Shown: one piece after another, positions 1-8,982 of the stretch
Numbering within the stretch: the stretch's first letter is position 1
Layout of the letters: the number at the start of each line of letters is the position of its first letter
Assembly: GCF_045062745.1 (NCBI RefSeq)
Contig: NZ_JBJGED010000009.1
Coordinates: forward strand, 62,001 to 126,000
Direction of reading: 5' to 3'
Origin: Paenibacillus_AA sp045062745
GTDB taxonomy: Bacteria > Bacillota > Bacilli > Paenibacillales > NBRC-103111
Length of the DNA stretch: 64,000 nt
Translations under genes and position numbers: made by a program
The notes under the pieces: model-generated
Seen by the model: the letters and a program-made list of their open reading frames with translations, nothing else
Told to the model about the DNA's origin: nothing
Databases searched by the model: none

Positions 1-193
1 CATCGCATTCCCCTCCATAATGTTGTAGGATACGTTCATTGTACCACTAACCCTTCCCCTGTTACATACCTGTTACTTTTTATTTTTACACGAAGGGACG
101 TTCTTTTTTAAAAAATCTTTTGAGCCGTAACCCTGCATCCTGTGGTATATTCTTTAGAAACTCATATGAATCTATGCCGCCGGAGGACTGAAA

Positions 194-991
194 ATGAACC
201 CAAAAGCAATCGTTCTGGACCTCGATGGAACGTTACTCGACTCGAACAAACAAGTGTCCCCCCGCAACCTGGCGGCCGTCCTGGCGTGCCATAACGAAGG
301 GCTGCGGATCATCATCGCAACCGCACGGCCTCCGCGTTCGGTCCGGACGTTCATCCCCCCGGCACTGCTCGAGGTCTGTGCCTTCGTCTATTACAACGGT
401 GCCCAGGTCTCCGACACCCGGACCGGGTTCGAAGCGCACTACGGCATCCCCCAGGCGGTTACGGCCGCGATTCTGGACTACTGCGACGGCAATTTCCCGA
501 CCGGCTTGGTCTGCGTGGAGGTTAAGGACGTCTGGTACGCGAACCGGCCGATCCTCGACGACGCCTCCTACAATCCGGACTGTGGGCCCGAGATTGTGCC
601 CCTCGCTGAACTCCGGGCATTGGAGGCAACCAAGGTGCTCCTCTCGGAGTTCGATCCCGCCTTGCTCATGGCTACATGGCCGGAACGGTTCGGGCATCTG
701 GCCAATCTCGTCGTGACCGATCAGAACCGGTTGGTGCAGATTATGGGCAAGGGTGTCTCGAAGGAATCGGGTGTAATGGCGCTTTGCCAACATTATGGTA
801 TTGCGGCGGCGGATATTATGGCGTTCGGAGACGATTACAACGATCTCGAGCTGTTGCGGCATTGCGGCTATCCGATCGCTATGTCCAATGCGGTGCAGGA
901 GCTCCATGAGCTGGCTTATGCCGTCACGGCTTCCAACGATGAGGATGGCGTAGCTCGCGTGCTGGAGCAATTGACCTTCATTCGGTCCTGA
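194..991 (+). CDS. HAD-superfamily hydrolase, Cof/IIB type
   Basis: Predicted cytoplasmic phosphatase of 265 residues acting on small phosphorylated metabolites; the substrate cannot be told from sequence. Motif I is DLDGTLLDS at residues 9-17, with the nucleophile and acid/base aspartates. Motif II is the threonine in IIATARPP near residue 36. Motif IV is FGDDYNDLELL near 217, followed by the usual MSNA segment. The cap between motifs II and III fits subclass IIB (Cof, YcsE, YidA). The ATG is preceded by GGAGG at a good distance. It stands alone and converges with the next gene on a shared terminator. Length is normal for the family. Confidence 0.9.
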   Translation: MNPKAIVLDLDGTLLDSNKQVSPRNLAAVLACHNEGLRIIIATARPPRSVRTFIPPALLEVCAFVYYNGAQVSDTRTGFEAHYGIPQAVTAAILDYCDGNFPTGLVCVEVKDVWYANRPILDDASYNPDCGPEIVPLAELRALEATKVLLSEFDPALLMATWPERFGHLANLVVTDQNRLVQIMGKGVSKESGVMALCQHYGIAAADIMAFGDDYNDLELLRHCGYPIAMSNAVQELHELAYAVTASNDEDGVARVLEQLTFIRS

Positions 992-1026
992 AACCGATAA
1001 CCACATAACCACATAACCGCACAAAA

Positions 1027-1057
1027 AGAAGCCCGGCTATAGAAAGCCGGGCTTCTT
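1027..1057. terminator. bidirectional intrinsic terminator
   Basis: AAGCCCGGCT and AGCCGGGCTT flank a short loop. There is an A tract on the left and a T-rich stretch on the right, so it can end both the HAD gene (plus) and the solute-binding gene (minus). Confidence 0.85.
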
Positions 1058-1064
1058 CCGATCT

Positions 1065-2669
1065 TTAATTCTCCGCCTTAAACTTATAGGTCTTGCCTTG
1101 AGCGGCGCTGATCTGCTCGGCATACGATTCGAAGATTTGCTTGCCGCCGTACTTGGTCATGATCTCTTGGCGGTATTTCGGCCAGTTGGAGGCATCCTTC
1201 TCATCGAACACGATATTGACGTGGAACTGGTTCATCTGCTTGCGGAAATCGGACAAATTCACGCCAGCCGGAGTGGCCACGTTCGTTCCGATCGAAGGAA
1301 TATACTTATACGTCTTCAGCTTCTCCAAAATTTTACGGTCACGATCGGTTTCCCGGGAATCGGCCAGCTCCAGTCCGATTAAGCCGTAATCGTTCGCCGG
1401 TGTGAAGGAACCATAGATGTTGAGGAAGCTGCCTTGATCGGTGATATCCTTTTTGAACGCATCCGGAATGACTTCAATTTTATTGCCGGTTTTCTTATAG
1501 TGCTTGTTCTCGATGCCATAGTGCGTCATCAGGTAGCCTTCTTGGCTGAACAACCAGTCCAGGATTTCGACCGAGCGCTTGATTTTATCCGGGGACGTCT
1601 TCACGCCGAACAGGAACGGGTTGCCGGGAAGCGCCTCGGAGAATACGCCGGTTTTGGCCCACGGATTGAACGGCTGCCAATCGACGGTTTGAACCCCGGT
1701 GATTTCCTTCGTCTTTTGCTGTATGCTGCTCGGATGGTTGTCGAAGGCGAACTCCCGCGTTCCGGTGTACACCATGCCGACCTTGCCCTGCTGAGCCTTT
1801 TCCAATTGCTGTCCGGCTTTATTCACGAACCAGTCCGGATCCACCACATTTTCAGCCAGCAGCTTCTTCAGGTCGTCCAGGGATTTGCCGATCCGAATGT
1901 CGCTGCCTACGTCTACGAAGGAGTCGCCTTCCAGCATGAAAGCGGCGATTAGCCCGTTGTTGGCGAATTGCGGAAAATCTCTCGGGATCGACGTCGATGC
2001 TCCTGCTGCTGTATACCCGTAAGTATCCTTCTTCCCATTGCCGTCCGGATCTTGGTTCGCAAACGCTCTCATAACCGTCAGCATATCTTCATAGGTCTCC
2101 GGCATTTTGAGGCCCAGCTTGTCCAGCCAGTCTTTTCTAACGTAGTAGGACTGATATTGCGTCTTGGCGAACGGCAGCGGAGCGCGTTTGAACACTTTCT
2201 CGATCTGGTACCGCTTCAGCTCTTCTTGCGTAACCCAGTATTTGAAATAGTTCGGCATCGTTTGCTGCGTGACATACGGAGTCATATCGGCGACGACTCC
2301 GTCCTGGATGTACTTTTGGGAATCGACCCCGGTCGCGATGAACATATCCGGTGTATCGCCGGAGCTGAGCTTCAAGTTCATTTTGCTCGTATAATCCGCG
2401 CCGGCAGCCATATGCTCAATTTTCAAATCCACATTGAACTTCTGGTCAATCGCTTGCTTGACGAAATCAAGATCTGCTGCCGGCAGCTGCGAGTTGTTCG
2501 GTGCGTTGATGAACCACTTCAGCTCCAGCTTGGGTTTGGCGGACGCAGTTGCAGCCGAGCCTCCTGCCGCGGAATCCGTAGGTTTCGGATCGTCGGATCC
2601 GCTTCCGCATGCGCTTAGGACGAGCGATGACACCAGTGAGAGTGCAGCGACTTGACGAAGCTTTTTCAT
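1065..2669 (-). CDS. extracellular solute-binding lipoprotein (family 1, LplA-like)
   Basis: Binding component of a sugar/oligosaccharide ABC importer, anchored outside the membrane. The 534-residue product starts with a lipoprotein signal (MKKLRQ, hydrophobic stretch, lipobox LSAC with Cys at 21), then a low-complexity Ser/Ala/Pro/Lys linker, then a long periplasmic-binding fold. A DPDGNGKKDTYG segment near residue 205 is typical of LplA-type proteins in Paenibacillus. Start chosen by the AGGGAG upstream. A TATAAT-like -10 lies at 2749-2754. No permease or ATPase gene is adjacent, so it is an orphan here and its partners must be elsewhere. Ligand unknown. Confidence 0.9.
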   Translation of the reverse strand: MKKLRQVAALSLVSSLVLSACGSGSDDPKPTDSAAGGSAATASAKPKLELKWFINAPNNSQLPAADLDFVKQAIDQKFNVDLKIEHMAAGADYTSKMNLKLSSGDTPDMFIATGVDSQKYIQDGVVADMTPYVTQQTMPNYFKYWVTQEELKRYQIEKVFKRAPLPFAKTQYQSYYVRKDWLDKLGLKMPETYEDMLTVMRAFANQDPDGNGKKDTYGYTAAGASTSIPRDFPQFANNGLIAAFMLEGDSFVDVGSDIRIGKSLDDLKKLLAENVVDPDWFVNKAGQQLEKAQQGKVGMVYTGTREFAFDNHPSSIQQKTKEITGVQTVDWQPFNPWAKTGVFSEALPGNPFLFGVKTSPDKIKRSVEILDWLFSQEGYLMTHYGIENKHYKKTGNKIEVIPDAFKKDITDQGSFLNIYGSFTPANDYGLIGLELADSRETDRDRKILEKLKTYKYIPSIGTNVATPAGVNLSDFRKQMNQFHVNIVFDEKDASNWPKYRQEIMTKYGGKQIFESYAEQISAAQGKTYKFKAEN

Positions 2670-2814
2670 TTGAACGTTAACTCCCTCTCCATGAAGTATT
2701 AGTTAAAACCCCGAAATAGATACAGGTACCATATAGGTATTCATTTGCATTATACAGGAGGCGGGCAAGGAAATCCACACTATTTTCCTATGAATTTGGA
2801 AGAGCACAAAAAAA

Positions 2815-2841
2815 GACCTCGCGGCGGGCAAGCCGGAGGTC
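2815..2841 (-). terminator. intrinsic terminator after glnA
   Basis: On the minus strand a GACCTC/GAGGTC stem with an inner CGGC/GCCG pairing is followed by a run of T (plus-strand A run 2808-2814). Confidence 0.8.
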
Positions 2842-2886
2842 CAAGAGGGTATAGGGTATAAAACAGAAGATAACGTAGAATTCGGA

Positions 2887-4311
2887 TTAGCAGTCGAAGT
2901 ACAGACCGTATTCGTGCGGATGAATGCGGATCGAGACCGATTTCGCTTCAGCGCGCTTGTATTCGATGTAGTTACTGATGAAGTCTTGGCTGAATACGCC
3001 GCCTTGCGTCAAGAACTCGCTGTCGACTTCCAGGGCGTCTAGTGCTTCGTCCAGCGTACCCGGAACGCTGCGGATTTCGTTCTTCTCAGCGTCGGACATT
3101 TCATAGATGTTCTTGTCGAACGGACCATAGCCGAGGGCGCGAGGGTCGATCTTCTTCTGGATGCCGTCCAGACCTGCGAGCAGCATAGCTGCGAAAGCGA
3201 GGTACGGGTTCGCGGTGGAGTCCGGCGTACGGAACTCGATGCGGCAGCCCTTAGGCGTAACGGCTGCGATCGGAATCCGAACCGCTGCGGAACGGTTGCC
3301 CTTGGAGAACACGAGGTTCACCGGCGCTTCGTAGCCAGGTACGAGACGCTTGAACGAGTTCGTGCTCGGGTTCGTCAACGCGATCAGGGCCGGAGCGTGG
3401 TACAAGATGCCGCCAATGTAGTTCAAGGCCATCTCGCTCAGGTTCGCGTAGCCGCCTTTCTCGTAGAAGAGCGGAGCCCCATCGTTGAAGATCGATTGGT
3501 GCACGTGCATCCCGGAACCGTTGTCGCCGAACAGCGGCTTCGGCATGAAGGTCGCTACCTTGCCGTATTGGCGGGCAGTGTTGTGGACGATATATTTGTA
3601 TTTCAAGAGATTGTCGGCTGTCTTCGTCAGGGTATCGAAACGGAAGTTGATTTCCGCTTGGCCTGCCGTTGCCACTTCGTGGTGATGACGCTCGATGCGG
3701 AGGCCGGTCTCGGCCAAGAGACGGCACATTTCGCTGCGGATGTCTTGTTGGCTGTCCATCGGAGCTACCGGCACATAACCGCCTTTGACCGGTACTTTGA
3801 AGCCCAGGTTGCCGCCCTCTTCCTTGCGGCCGCTGTTCCATGCCGCTTCTTCGGAATCCACTTCGAAGTAGGACTTATTCATGCCGGACTCGAAGCGAAC
3901 ATCGTCGAAGATGAAGAATTCGGATTCAGGCGCGAAAAATGCGGTCGTGCCGATTCCGGTTTTTTGCAGGTACTCTTCGGCCTTCTGAGCGATCGAACGA
4001 GGGTCGCGATCGTAGCGCTCGCCGTCCGGCGTATGGATATTACACATGATGACCAATGTAGGGTGAGCCGTGAAAGGATCCACAAATGCGGTTTCCGTAT
4101 CCGGCATCATGACCATGTCCGATTCTTCGATGCCGCGGAAGCCCGGGATGGACGAACCGTCGAAGGCTACGCCGTTCTCGAAGGTCTCTTCTTCTACCTC
4201 AGAGGCAGGCAAGCTGATATGTTGCGCTTTGCCGGACAATCCGACGAAACGGAAATCAACCCACTCGATATTTTTCTCCTTGATTAACGACAAGACGCTT
4301 TGGACTGACAT
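2887..4311 (-). CDS. glnA: glutamine synthetase type I, beta-like form
   Basis: Condenses glutamate and ammonia to glutamine with ATP; cytoplasmic dodecamer in this family. The protein is 474 residues, close to the 469 of the E. coli enzyme and longer than the ~444 of the Bacillus alpha form. It carries the FDGSS loop, PESEFFIFD metal ligands, HHHEVATAGQ, NPSTNSFKRLVPGYEAPV and the NRSAAVRIP active-site arginine region. It also has the GSI-beta insertion (around SEEAAWN) and a DKNIYEM segment near residue 400, matching the segment with the adenylylated tyrosine of enterobacterial GlnA. The second ATG (4311) is chosen because AGGAGG lies 8 bases upstream, against 2 bases for the ATG at 4317. 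No glnR is next to it. Two nitrogen-control boxes lie upstream. Confidence 0.95.
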   Translation of the reverse strand: MSVQSVLSLIKEKNIEWVDFRFVGLSGKAQHISLPASEVEEETFENGVAFDGSSIPGFRGIEESDMVMMPDTETAFVDPFTAHPTLVIMCNIHTPDGERYDRDPRSIAQKAEEYLQKTGIGTTAFFAPESEFFIFDDVRFESGMNKSYFEVDSEEAAWNSGRKEEGGNLGFKVPVKGGYVPVAPMDSQQDIRSEMCRLLAETGLRIERHHHEVATAGQAEINFRFDTLTKTADNLLKYKYIVHNTARQYGKVATFMPKPLFGDNGSGMHVHQSIFNDGAPLFYEKGGYANLSEMALNYIGGILYHAPALIALTNPSTNSFKRLVPGYEAPVNLVFSKGNRSAAVRIPIAAVTPKGCRIEFRTPDSTANPYLAFAAMLLAGLDGIQKKIDPRALGYGPFDKNIYEMSDAEKNEIRSVPGTLDEALDALEVDSEFLTQGGVFSQDFISNYIEYKRAEAKSVSIRIHPHEYGLYFDC

Positions 4312-4387
4312 GTTCATATCCTCCTATTTCCGAACATTCTCGGCTAAATTGATCATCATTGTTCAAGTTTTCAATGATTATGGACTT

Positions 4388-4417
4388 ATTATAGAACGGC
4401 CTGTTTTGACCCGTCAA
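4388..4417 (-). promoter_or_regulatory. sigma-A promoter of glnA
   Basis: On the minus strand, TTGACG (4412-4417) and TATAAT (4388-4393) are separated by 18 bases. The start point would be near 4381, about 70 bases before the glnA start codon. Confidence 0.75.
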
Positions 4418-4423
4418 TACTTA

Positions 4424-4462
4424 TGTAAGGTATTTTTTACGCTCATGTCAGCTATTCTTACA
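4424..4462. promoter_or_regulatory. two GlnR/TnrA-type boxes upstream of glnA
   Basis: 4446-4462 reads TGTCAGCTATTCTTACA, an exact match to the TGTNA-N7-TNACA consensus. A weaker site at 4424-4441 (TGTAA, 8 bases, TTACG) lies one spacing unit closer. Centres are about 51 and 73 bases upstream of the predicted start point and about two helical turns apart. Confidence 0.75.
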
Positions 4463-4522
4463 CTGAAACCGCTTTATTCACAAAATCGCCATATCCGTAC
4501 GTTCCCTTATGAACAAAAAAAG

Positions 4523-4547
4523 GTTCCCGCCCATGCAGAGCGGGAAC
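4523..4547 (-). terminator. intrinsic terminator after DAHP synthase
   Basis: Minus strand: GTTCCCGC stem, 9-base loop, GCGGGAAC, then a seven-T run (plus-strand A run just left of the stem). Confidence 0.9.
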
Positions 4548-4575
4548 AAGACCAGGTTTGGGGTTCAATCAAACC

Positions 4576-5619
4576 TTATGCGAATGTGAAGGATTTAGCG
4601 GTGTTGAACGTTTTGCCGCAGAGCGGCGCCAGCTTCTCGAGGTCGAGCAGCAGCTTGGCGAATTGATCCGGGAAGAGCGATTGTACGCCGTCTCCGGTCA
4701 TGGAATTGTCGGGATCGGTGTGCATCTCGACGATCAGTCCGTCGGCGCCCGCGGCGACCGAGGCTTTGCTCATCGGCTCGACCAGCTCTCGGCGTCCCGT
4801 GCCGTGACTCGGGTCGGAGATGACCGGCAGATGGCTGAGCGACTGGAGTACCGGGATCGCCGATAAGTCCAGCGTATTGCGTGTATAGGTCTCGAATGTG
4901 CGGATTCCGCGTTCGCAGAGCATCACGTTCGGATTGCCGCCGGCCAGGATGTATTCGGCCGCATTCAGGAATTCGTCATAGGTTGCGCTGAAGCCGCGCT
5001 TCAGCAGGACGGGACGGTCGGTCTGTCCGAGCTTGCGGAGCAGATCGAAGTTCTGCATATTCCGTGTACCAACCTGGAGAATGTCCGCATACTCGGCGCA
5101 TACGTCCACATACTCCGGCGTCATCACTTCGGTAATCGTGAGCAAGCCGTGCTTGCGCCCGGCCTCGGCCATCATGATCAAGCCCTCGACGCCTACGCCC
5201 TGGAAGCTGTACGGACCGGTTCTAGGCTTGAACGCGCCGCCGCGCAGCACTTGACCGCCGGCCGCCTTCACGAGGCGAGCGATATCGTCGATCTGCTGAG
5301 GCGATTCTACGGCGCAAGGGCCGCCCATAATGACGAGCTCCTCGCCGCCGATCGCGACGTCCTTGATCTTGATCACGGTGTTGTCCGGGTGGAATTCGCG
5401 GCTCGCCAGCTTGTAGGACTTGCTGATCTTGATGACGTTCTCGATGCCGGACATCTGGCGCAGCTGCTCCGCGAGCTTGGGATCCGCCTTGCCGATGATG
5501 CCGATGACCGTGCGGTCTACACCCTTCGACACGTGCGCTTGAACGCCATGCTTCTCAATATGGTGAACAATCTCGGCTATACGCTCGTCGGTAATATGAT
5601 TGGAAGTAATGGCGATCAT
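4576..5619 (-). CDS. aroF: 3-deoxy-7-phosphoheptulonate synthase with N-terminal regulatory domain
   Basis: First step of the shikimate pathway: condenses phosphoenolpyruvate and erythrose 4-phosphate. Residues 1-80 form a ferredoxin/ACT-like domain (MIAITSNHITDERIAEIV...), and the KDO8P/DAHP synthase barrel follows (GGPCAVES, GGAFKPRTGPYSFQG, LLKRGFSAT, SDPSHGTGRR). This is the class I-beta enzyme of the Thermotoga/Bacillus type, where the N-terminal domain carries feedback inhibition. Start at MIAITS (5619) because AGGAG sits about 10 bases upstream; the longer 5655 frame has none. It forms a single-gene unit with its own terminator. A short tandem repeat lies just upstream. Confidence 0.93.
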   Translation of the reverse strand: MIAITSNHITDERIAEIVHHIEKHGVQAHVSKGVDRTVIGIIGKADPKLAEQLRQMSGIENVIKISKSYKLASREFHPDNTVIKIKDVAIGGEELVIMGGPCAVESPQQIDDIARLVKAAGGQVLRGGAFKPRTGPYSFQGVGVEGLIMMAEAGRKHGLLTITEVMTPEYVDVCAEYADILQVGTRNMQNFDLLRKLGQTDRPVLLKRGFSATYDEFLNAAEYILAGGNPNVMLCERGIRTFETYTRNTLDLSAIPVLQSLSHLPVISDPSHGTGRRELVEPMSKASVAAGADGLIVEMHTDPDNSMTGDGVQSLFPDQFAKLLLDLEKLAPLCGKTFNTAKSFTFA

Positions 5620-5685
5620 ACTTGTACACGCTCCTAGTGGAAATTTATGCCGCACTTAAAAACTTAGACGCTGTGACGCTTGTTC

Positions 5686-5733
5686 GCTTTTAAGCTTTTA
5701 AGCTTTTAAGCTTTTATGCTTTTATGCTTTTAA
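5686..5733. repeat. 8-bp tandem repeat, six copies
   Basis: GCTTTTAA three times, GCTTTTAT twice, GCTTTTAA once, with no interruption. It lies 67-114 bases upstream of the DAHP synthase start, in its probable promoter region. Confidence 0.95.
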
Positions 5734-5836
5734 TTGCTAAAGTCACTATACAACGAAAAGGGAGCCCACGTCAAGCATGAAATCCATTCCATTTTCGAAA
5801 TGCCGCTTGATTCGAAGCTCCCTTCCGATTTTCCCG

Positions 5837-6394
5837 TTATTCCCCGTCGCGCTCCAGAACCGCCGCTTGCTGCTGGGCCCTTCGCAATCTGCGCTTCTCC
5901 GTCCGCTTCTCCGTGTAATACTCGAGCAGTTTCTTGAGCGGAAAATAGAACAACGTGCCGAGCAGAGCGCCATTCACAATGCCTCCGACGATGAGCTTGA
6001 TGTTCATATAGAGCATCCGCTTCAGCCAGTGCGGCAAAAATTGAATCCAATCCCTGAAATGGTCGGGGACGAGCCAGCCCCCCACCTTGTTATTGATAAG
6101 GGCCATGGGAATGTAAATGACTTTGCCGAACACAAATCCGATGAGCGCCGCGGCAAGACTGGCCCGGAATAAATAGGCGAGAGGGAATATAAGGAAAAAT
6201 GCCAAGCCGAAGGTGGGCAATGTAAACATTTCGACCGCAAGTCCGATCGCAAACCCGAGCGCTACCTTAGCCGCTCCTCCCTTGGCGCGAAACAGCAGCA
6301 AATATTTAAGTTTGATCCAGCGGCGAATCCCCGTCAAGGTCGGTCGCGACACTTTCATGGATCCCCTGGATGCACGGTTCGTCTGTACGGCCAC
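5837..6394 (-). CDS. DUF2062 membrane protein
   Basis: Small integral membrane protein (185 residues from GTG 6394; 173 from the internal ATG at 6358, which also has AGGGG before it). Hydrophobic stretches lie at about 45-60, 65-95, 98-115 and 135-160. The GGAAKVALGFAIGLAVEMFTLPTFG segment resembles DUF2062 proteins, whose function is unknown. The C-terminus is strongly basic (KRTEKRRLRRAQQ). It is not clearly in an operon. Confidence 0.75.
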   Translation of the reverse strand: MAVQTNRASRGSMKVSRPTLTGIRRWIKLKYLLLFRAKGGAAKVALGFAIGLAVEMFTLPTFGLAFFLIFPLAYLFRASLAAALIGFVFGKVIYIPMALINNKVGGWLVPDHFRDWIQFLPHWLKRMLYMNIKLIVGGIVNGALLGTLFYFPLKKLLEYYTEKRTEKRRLRRAQQQAAVLERDGE

Positions 6395-6541
6395 TGTTCC
6401 TCATCCTATCCATGTTAATCGGGCCGAGTATGGACGTTATATGTCTAAGGCACCGCTATGTCCATTATACCTGAATTGCCGATAATCCACCACCGACCCT
6501 AGTCCAGACGCCCGATTTCACAGAATCTTAACAAACGCTGC

Positions 6542-7834
6542 TCAAAAAACGAACAAATACCGATTGAAATAACCGATCGTGAACACAATATGCAGCATGA
6601 ACGAGAATAGTCCATACCCCGCCACGACGGTCAGCCGGCGCCGGAACAGCTCGACGAGATACAGATAGAACGGGAAAATGACCGTCATGTAGCGCGGGAT
6701 GCTCGCCAGATGCTCGCCGCTGCTGAACGGGATGACGATGAGGAGCACGCCGGCCACGAATAGAAGGGCTTCCTGCCACGGGCGGCTGTATTCCCTCCAG
6801 TGGCGAATCAGGTAGACCAGATAGCCCAGGAACACGAGCAGGATCGCCGTTCCGATCGCGAACGAGATCAAACCGTTCTCCCACCCCGAGCTTGTCTGGA
6901 AGTAAGGATGCATGAGATACCGCACGTAGCTGACGAACGGAAACGTCGTGTATCGGCCCCAGTTGAGCTGCTCATGGATCGGCGCGAGGAAATCGCCCGT
7001 CAGCCATTTCATGTAGCCCAAATAAGTACTGAGCGGAATGCAGCCGATAAGAAAATATCCGAGCAAGCGAGTGTCGCGCCACCGGAACTTCCAGAACGAA
7101 TGCTGCAGCAGAAGCGAGCCGCATGTGAAGGCGAAGATGACGAAGCCTACATTGCGCGTCACGGTAGTGAGGCCCGCGAACACGAACGCGGGCAGCCAGT
7201 TGCCCCTGAGCGAATAATAGACCGCCCCGGTCGCCAGCATCAGGAACATGCTCTCCGTGTAAGGTACGGCGAAAAAGATGGAGGCGGGGGCCAGCAAGAG
7301 CAGGCACACGGCGATGCGCGCTTCGATGTCTTTCAGGCCCCGTTCTATGCCGATCCGGTACAGGAAGATCATCGAGACGAGGAGGAACACATTCGAGACG
7401 ATGAGGCCGACCGTCACCGGATCGAGTCCGGTGAGCGCATTGAAGATCCGCAGCACTAGCGGGAACAGAGGGAAGAACACCCAGTTCGCCGGAGGATGGT
7501 CTTCATCCATCCGGAACTCGTCGTAACCGTTCTCGGCCATGTTCACGTAGGCGAACGTATCGGCCGTATTGAAGTGTCCGAGCGTAGGTAGCTTCGTCTT
7601 GGACAGGTCGGTCTCGAGCAGCATATGCTGGCTGAACGTTCCCGGCCATTCCACCTTCTCATACTCCGAAGGGACCGTGTAATCGGAAAATAAATTCATG
7701 CCAAAGTAAGCGGTTATGTAGAGGAGCACCCGGGTCAGCACAAAGATCGCAATCAGGAATCGGATCGGCTTGGCCTTCGGTACGGATGCCGCGGTTGCTT
7801 CTGTCGGTTCCAGCTGGAATCCCCCCTTGTCCAT
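6542..7834 (-). CDS. PIG-V-like mannosyltransferase family membrane protein
   Basis: Multi-pass membrane protein of 430 residues with about ten hydrophobic segments. It belongs with bacterial PIG-V/GT-C type glycosyltransferases, which use lipid-linked sugar donors. Supporting traits are a first extracytoplasmic loop with FNTADTFAYVNMAENGYDEF followed by PPANWVFFPLFPLVLR, and APASIFFAVPYTESMFLML after the fourth segment. Acceptor and sugar are unknown. MDKGGF at 7834 is chosen as start because AGAGG precedes it by six bases; the 7879 extension lacks one. The next gene upstream, ispH, has a terminator before this start. Confidence 0.8.
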   Translation of the reverse strand: MDKGGFQLEPTEATAASVPKAKPIRFLIAIFVLTRVLLYITAYFGMNLFSDYTVPSEYEKVEWPGTFSQHMLLETDLSKTKLPTLGHFNTADTFAYVNMAENGYDEFRMDEDHPPANWVFFPLFPLVLRIFNALTGLDPVTVGLIVSNVFLLVSMIFLYRIGIERGLKDIEARIAVCLLLLAPASIFFAVPYTESMFLMLATGAVYYSLRGNWLPAFVFAGLTTVTRNVGFVIFAFTCGSLLLQHSFWKFRWRDTRLLGYFLIGCIPLSTYLGYMKWLTGDFLAPIHEQLNWGRYTTFPFVSYVRYLMHPYFQTSSGWENGLISFAIGTAILLVFLGYLVYLIRHWREYSRPWQEALLFVAGVLLIVIPFSSGEHLASIPRYMTVIFPFYLYLVELFRRRLTVVAGYGLFSFMLHIVFTIGYFNRYLFVF

Positions 7835-7908
7835 TGTCAACCTCTCTCTGTCTAGTGTTATCTTGCCCGATCCAGGCAAATTTGTACGAGCCCGCCTGAA
7901 ATAAAGAA

Positions 7909-7936
7909 CCCCTGAACCGCCGAAGAGGTTAAGGGG
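7909..7936 (-). terminator. intrinsic terminator after ispH
   Basis: Minus strand: CGCCCCTTAACC, short loop, GGTTCAGGGGTTC with one mismatch, then TTTATTT. Confidence 0.7.
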
Positions 7937-7958
7937 CGTTAATGGGCTTGCAAGCGGT

Positions 7959-8924
7959 CTACTGGTCTCCCGACGCGCGGTTCGCGGCGGTCTTCACCGG
8001 CGGCAGCAGCTTGCTCTTATTGATCGTGCGCACGAGCGGCCACGTGTCCGCATTATCCGGATCGTACTGCTCCAGATAGGCGATCACTTCCTTCGTGATC
8101 GGCGTAGGTGTGGATGCGCCCGAGGTGACGCCTACCCGCCGAACCCCCTCGAGCCATTCGCGCTTCAGCTCGGACAGATCCGAGATCCTATACGCTCGCG
8201 TGCCCGCGATCTCCTCGGATACTTGGGCGAGGCGGTTGGAGTTGTTGCTCTTCGGATCTCCCACGACGATGACGAGGTCGCATTCCTTGGCCTGCTCGGC
8301 GACCGCCTCCTGGCGGACCTGGGTTGCGAGGCAAATCTCGTTATGCACCTCGGCCGTCGGGAACTTCGCCAGCAGCTTGTTTATGATATGGCGGATGTCC
8401 CACTGGCTCATCGTCGTCTGATTCGTGATCGTAATACGGTCCGTATCGAGCTGAAGCGCTTCGATCTCTTCCACCCGCTCGATCAGATGCACGTGCTCCG
8501 GCGCGATGCCGATCGCCCCTTCCGGCTCCGGATGCCCTTTCTTGCCGATATAGACGATCTCATACCCTTCCGCGACCTTCTCGCGGATAAGATCGTGCGT
8601 CTTCGTCACGTCCGGGCACGTCGCGTCGACGACCGTCAAGCCCTTCTCCCGCGCACGCCGGCGCACCTCCGGGGAGACGCCGTGCGCGGTGAAGATGACA
8701 GTGCCGGACTCGACCTGCTCCAGGATGTCGATCCGGTTCGCGCCGTCCAGCGTGATGATGCCTTCGTCCTCGAACGCCTCCGTAACGTGGGAGTTATGGA
8801 CGATCATGCCCAATATATAGATCGGCCGCGGCAAATCCAGGTTGCGGGCCGTCTGCCGAGCCAGCACCATAGCGTCCACCACGCCGTAACAATACCCTCT
8901 GGGAGAAATCTTCAATACATCCAT
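7959..8924 (-). CDS. ispH: 4-hydroxy-3-methylbut-2-enyl diphosphate reductase
   Basis: Last step of the MEP isoprenoid pathway; makes IPP and DMAPP with a [4Fe-4S] cluster. The protein is 321 residues. Cluster cysteines are seen in RGYCYGVV (Cys12), DATCPDVTKTH and NEICLATQ. Substrate-binding histidines are in VHNSHVTEAFED and FTAHGVSPEVR, and TNQTTMSQWD and SGASTPT are present. It is the Bacillus-type variant, whose N-terminus reads MDVLKISPRGYCYG. GGAAGGA precedes the ATG. Downstream lies a two-component system on the same strand, but no coupling is evident. Confidence 0.95.
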   Translation of the reverse strand: MDVLKISPRGYCYGVVDAMVLARQTARNLDLPRPIYILGMIVHNSHVTEAFEDEGIITLDGANRIDILEQVESGTVIFTAHGVSPEVRRRAREKGLTVVDATCPDVTKTHDLIREKVAEGYEIVYIGKKGHPEPEGAIGIAPEHVHLIERVEEIEALQLDTDRITITNQTTMSQWDIRHIINKLLAKFPTAEVHNEICLATQVRQEAVAEQAKECDLVIVVGDPKSNNSNRLAQVSEEIAGTRAYRISDLSELKREWLEGVRRVGVTSGASTPTPITKEVIAYLEQYDPDNADTWPLVRTINKSKLLPPVKTAANRASGDQ

Positions 8925-8982
8925 GAGATGCAGTCCTTCCTTCCTTCATGCACTGTCTAACCCTTCTATTATAGCGCAATCG

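Noticed and set aside
2887..4311. Control of this glutamine synthetase by adenylylation
   Set aside because: The tyrosine segment is conserved, but no adenylyltransferase gene is in the window and the group usually lacks it. I do not claim this regulation.
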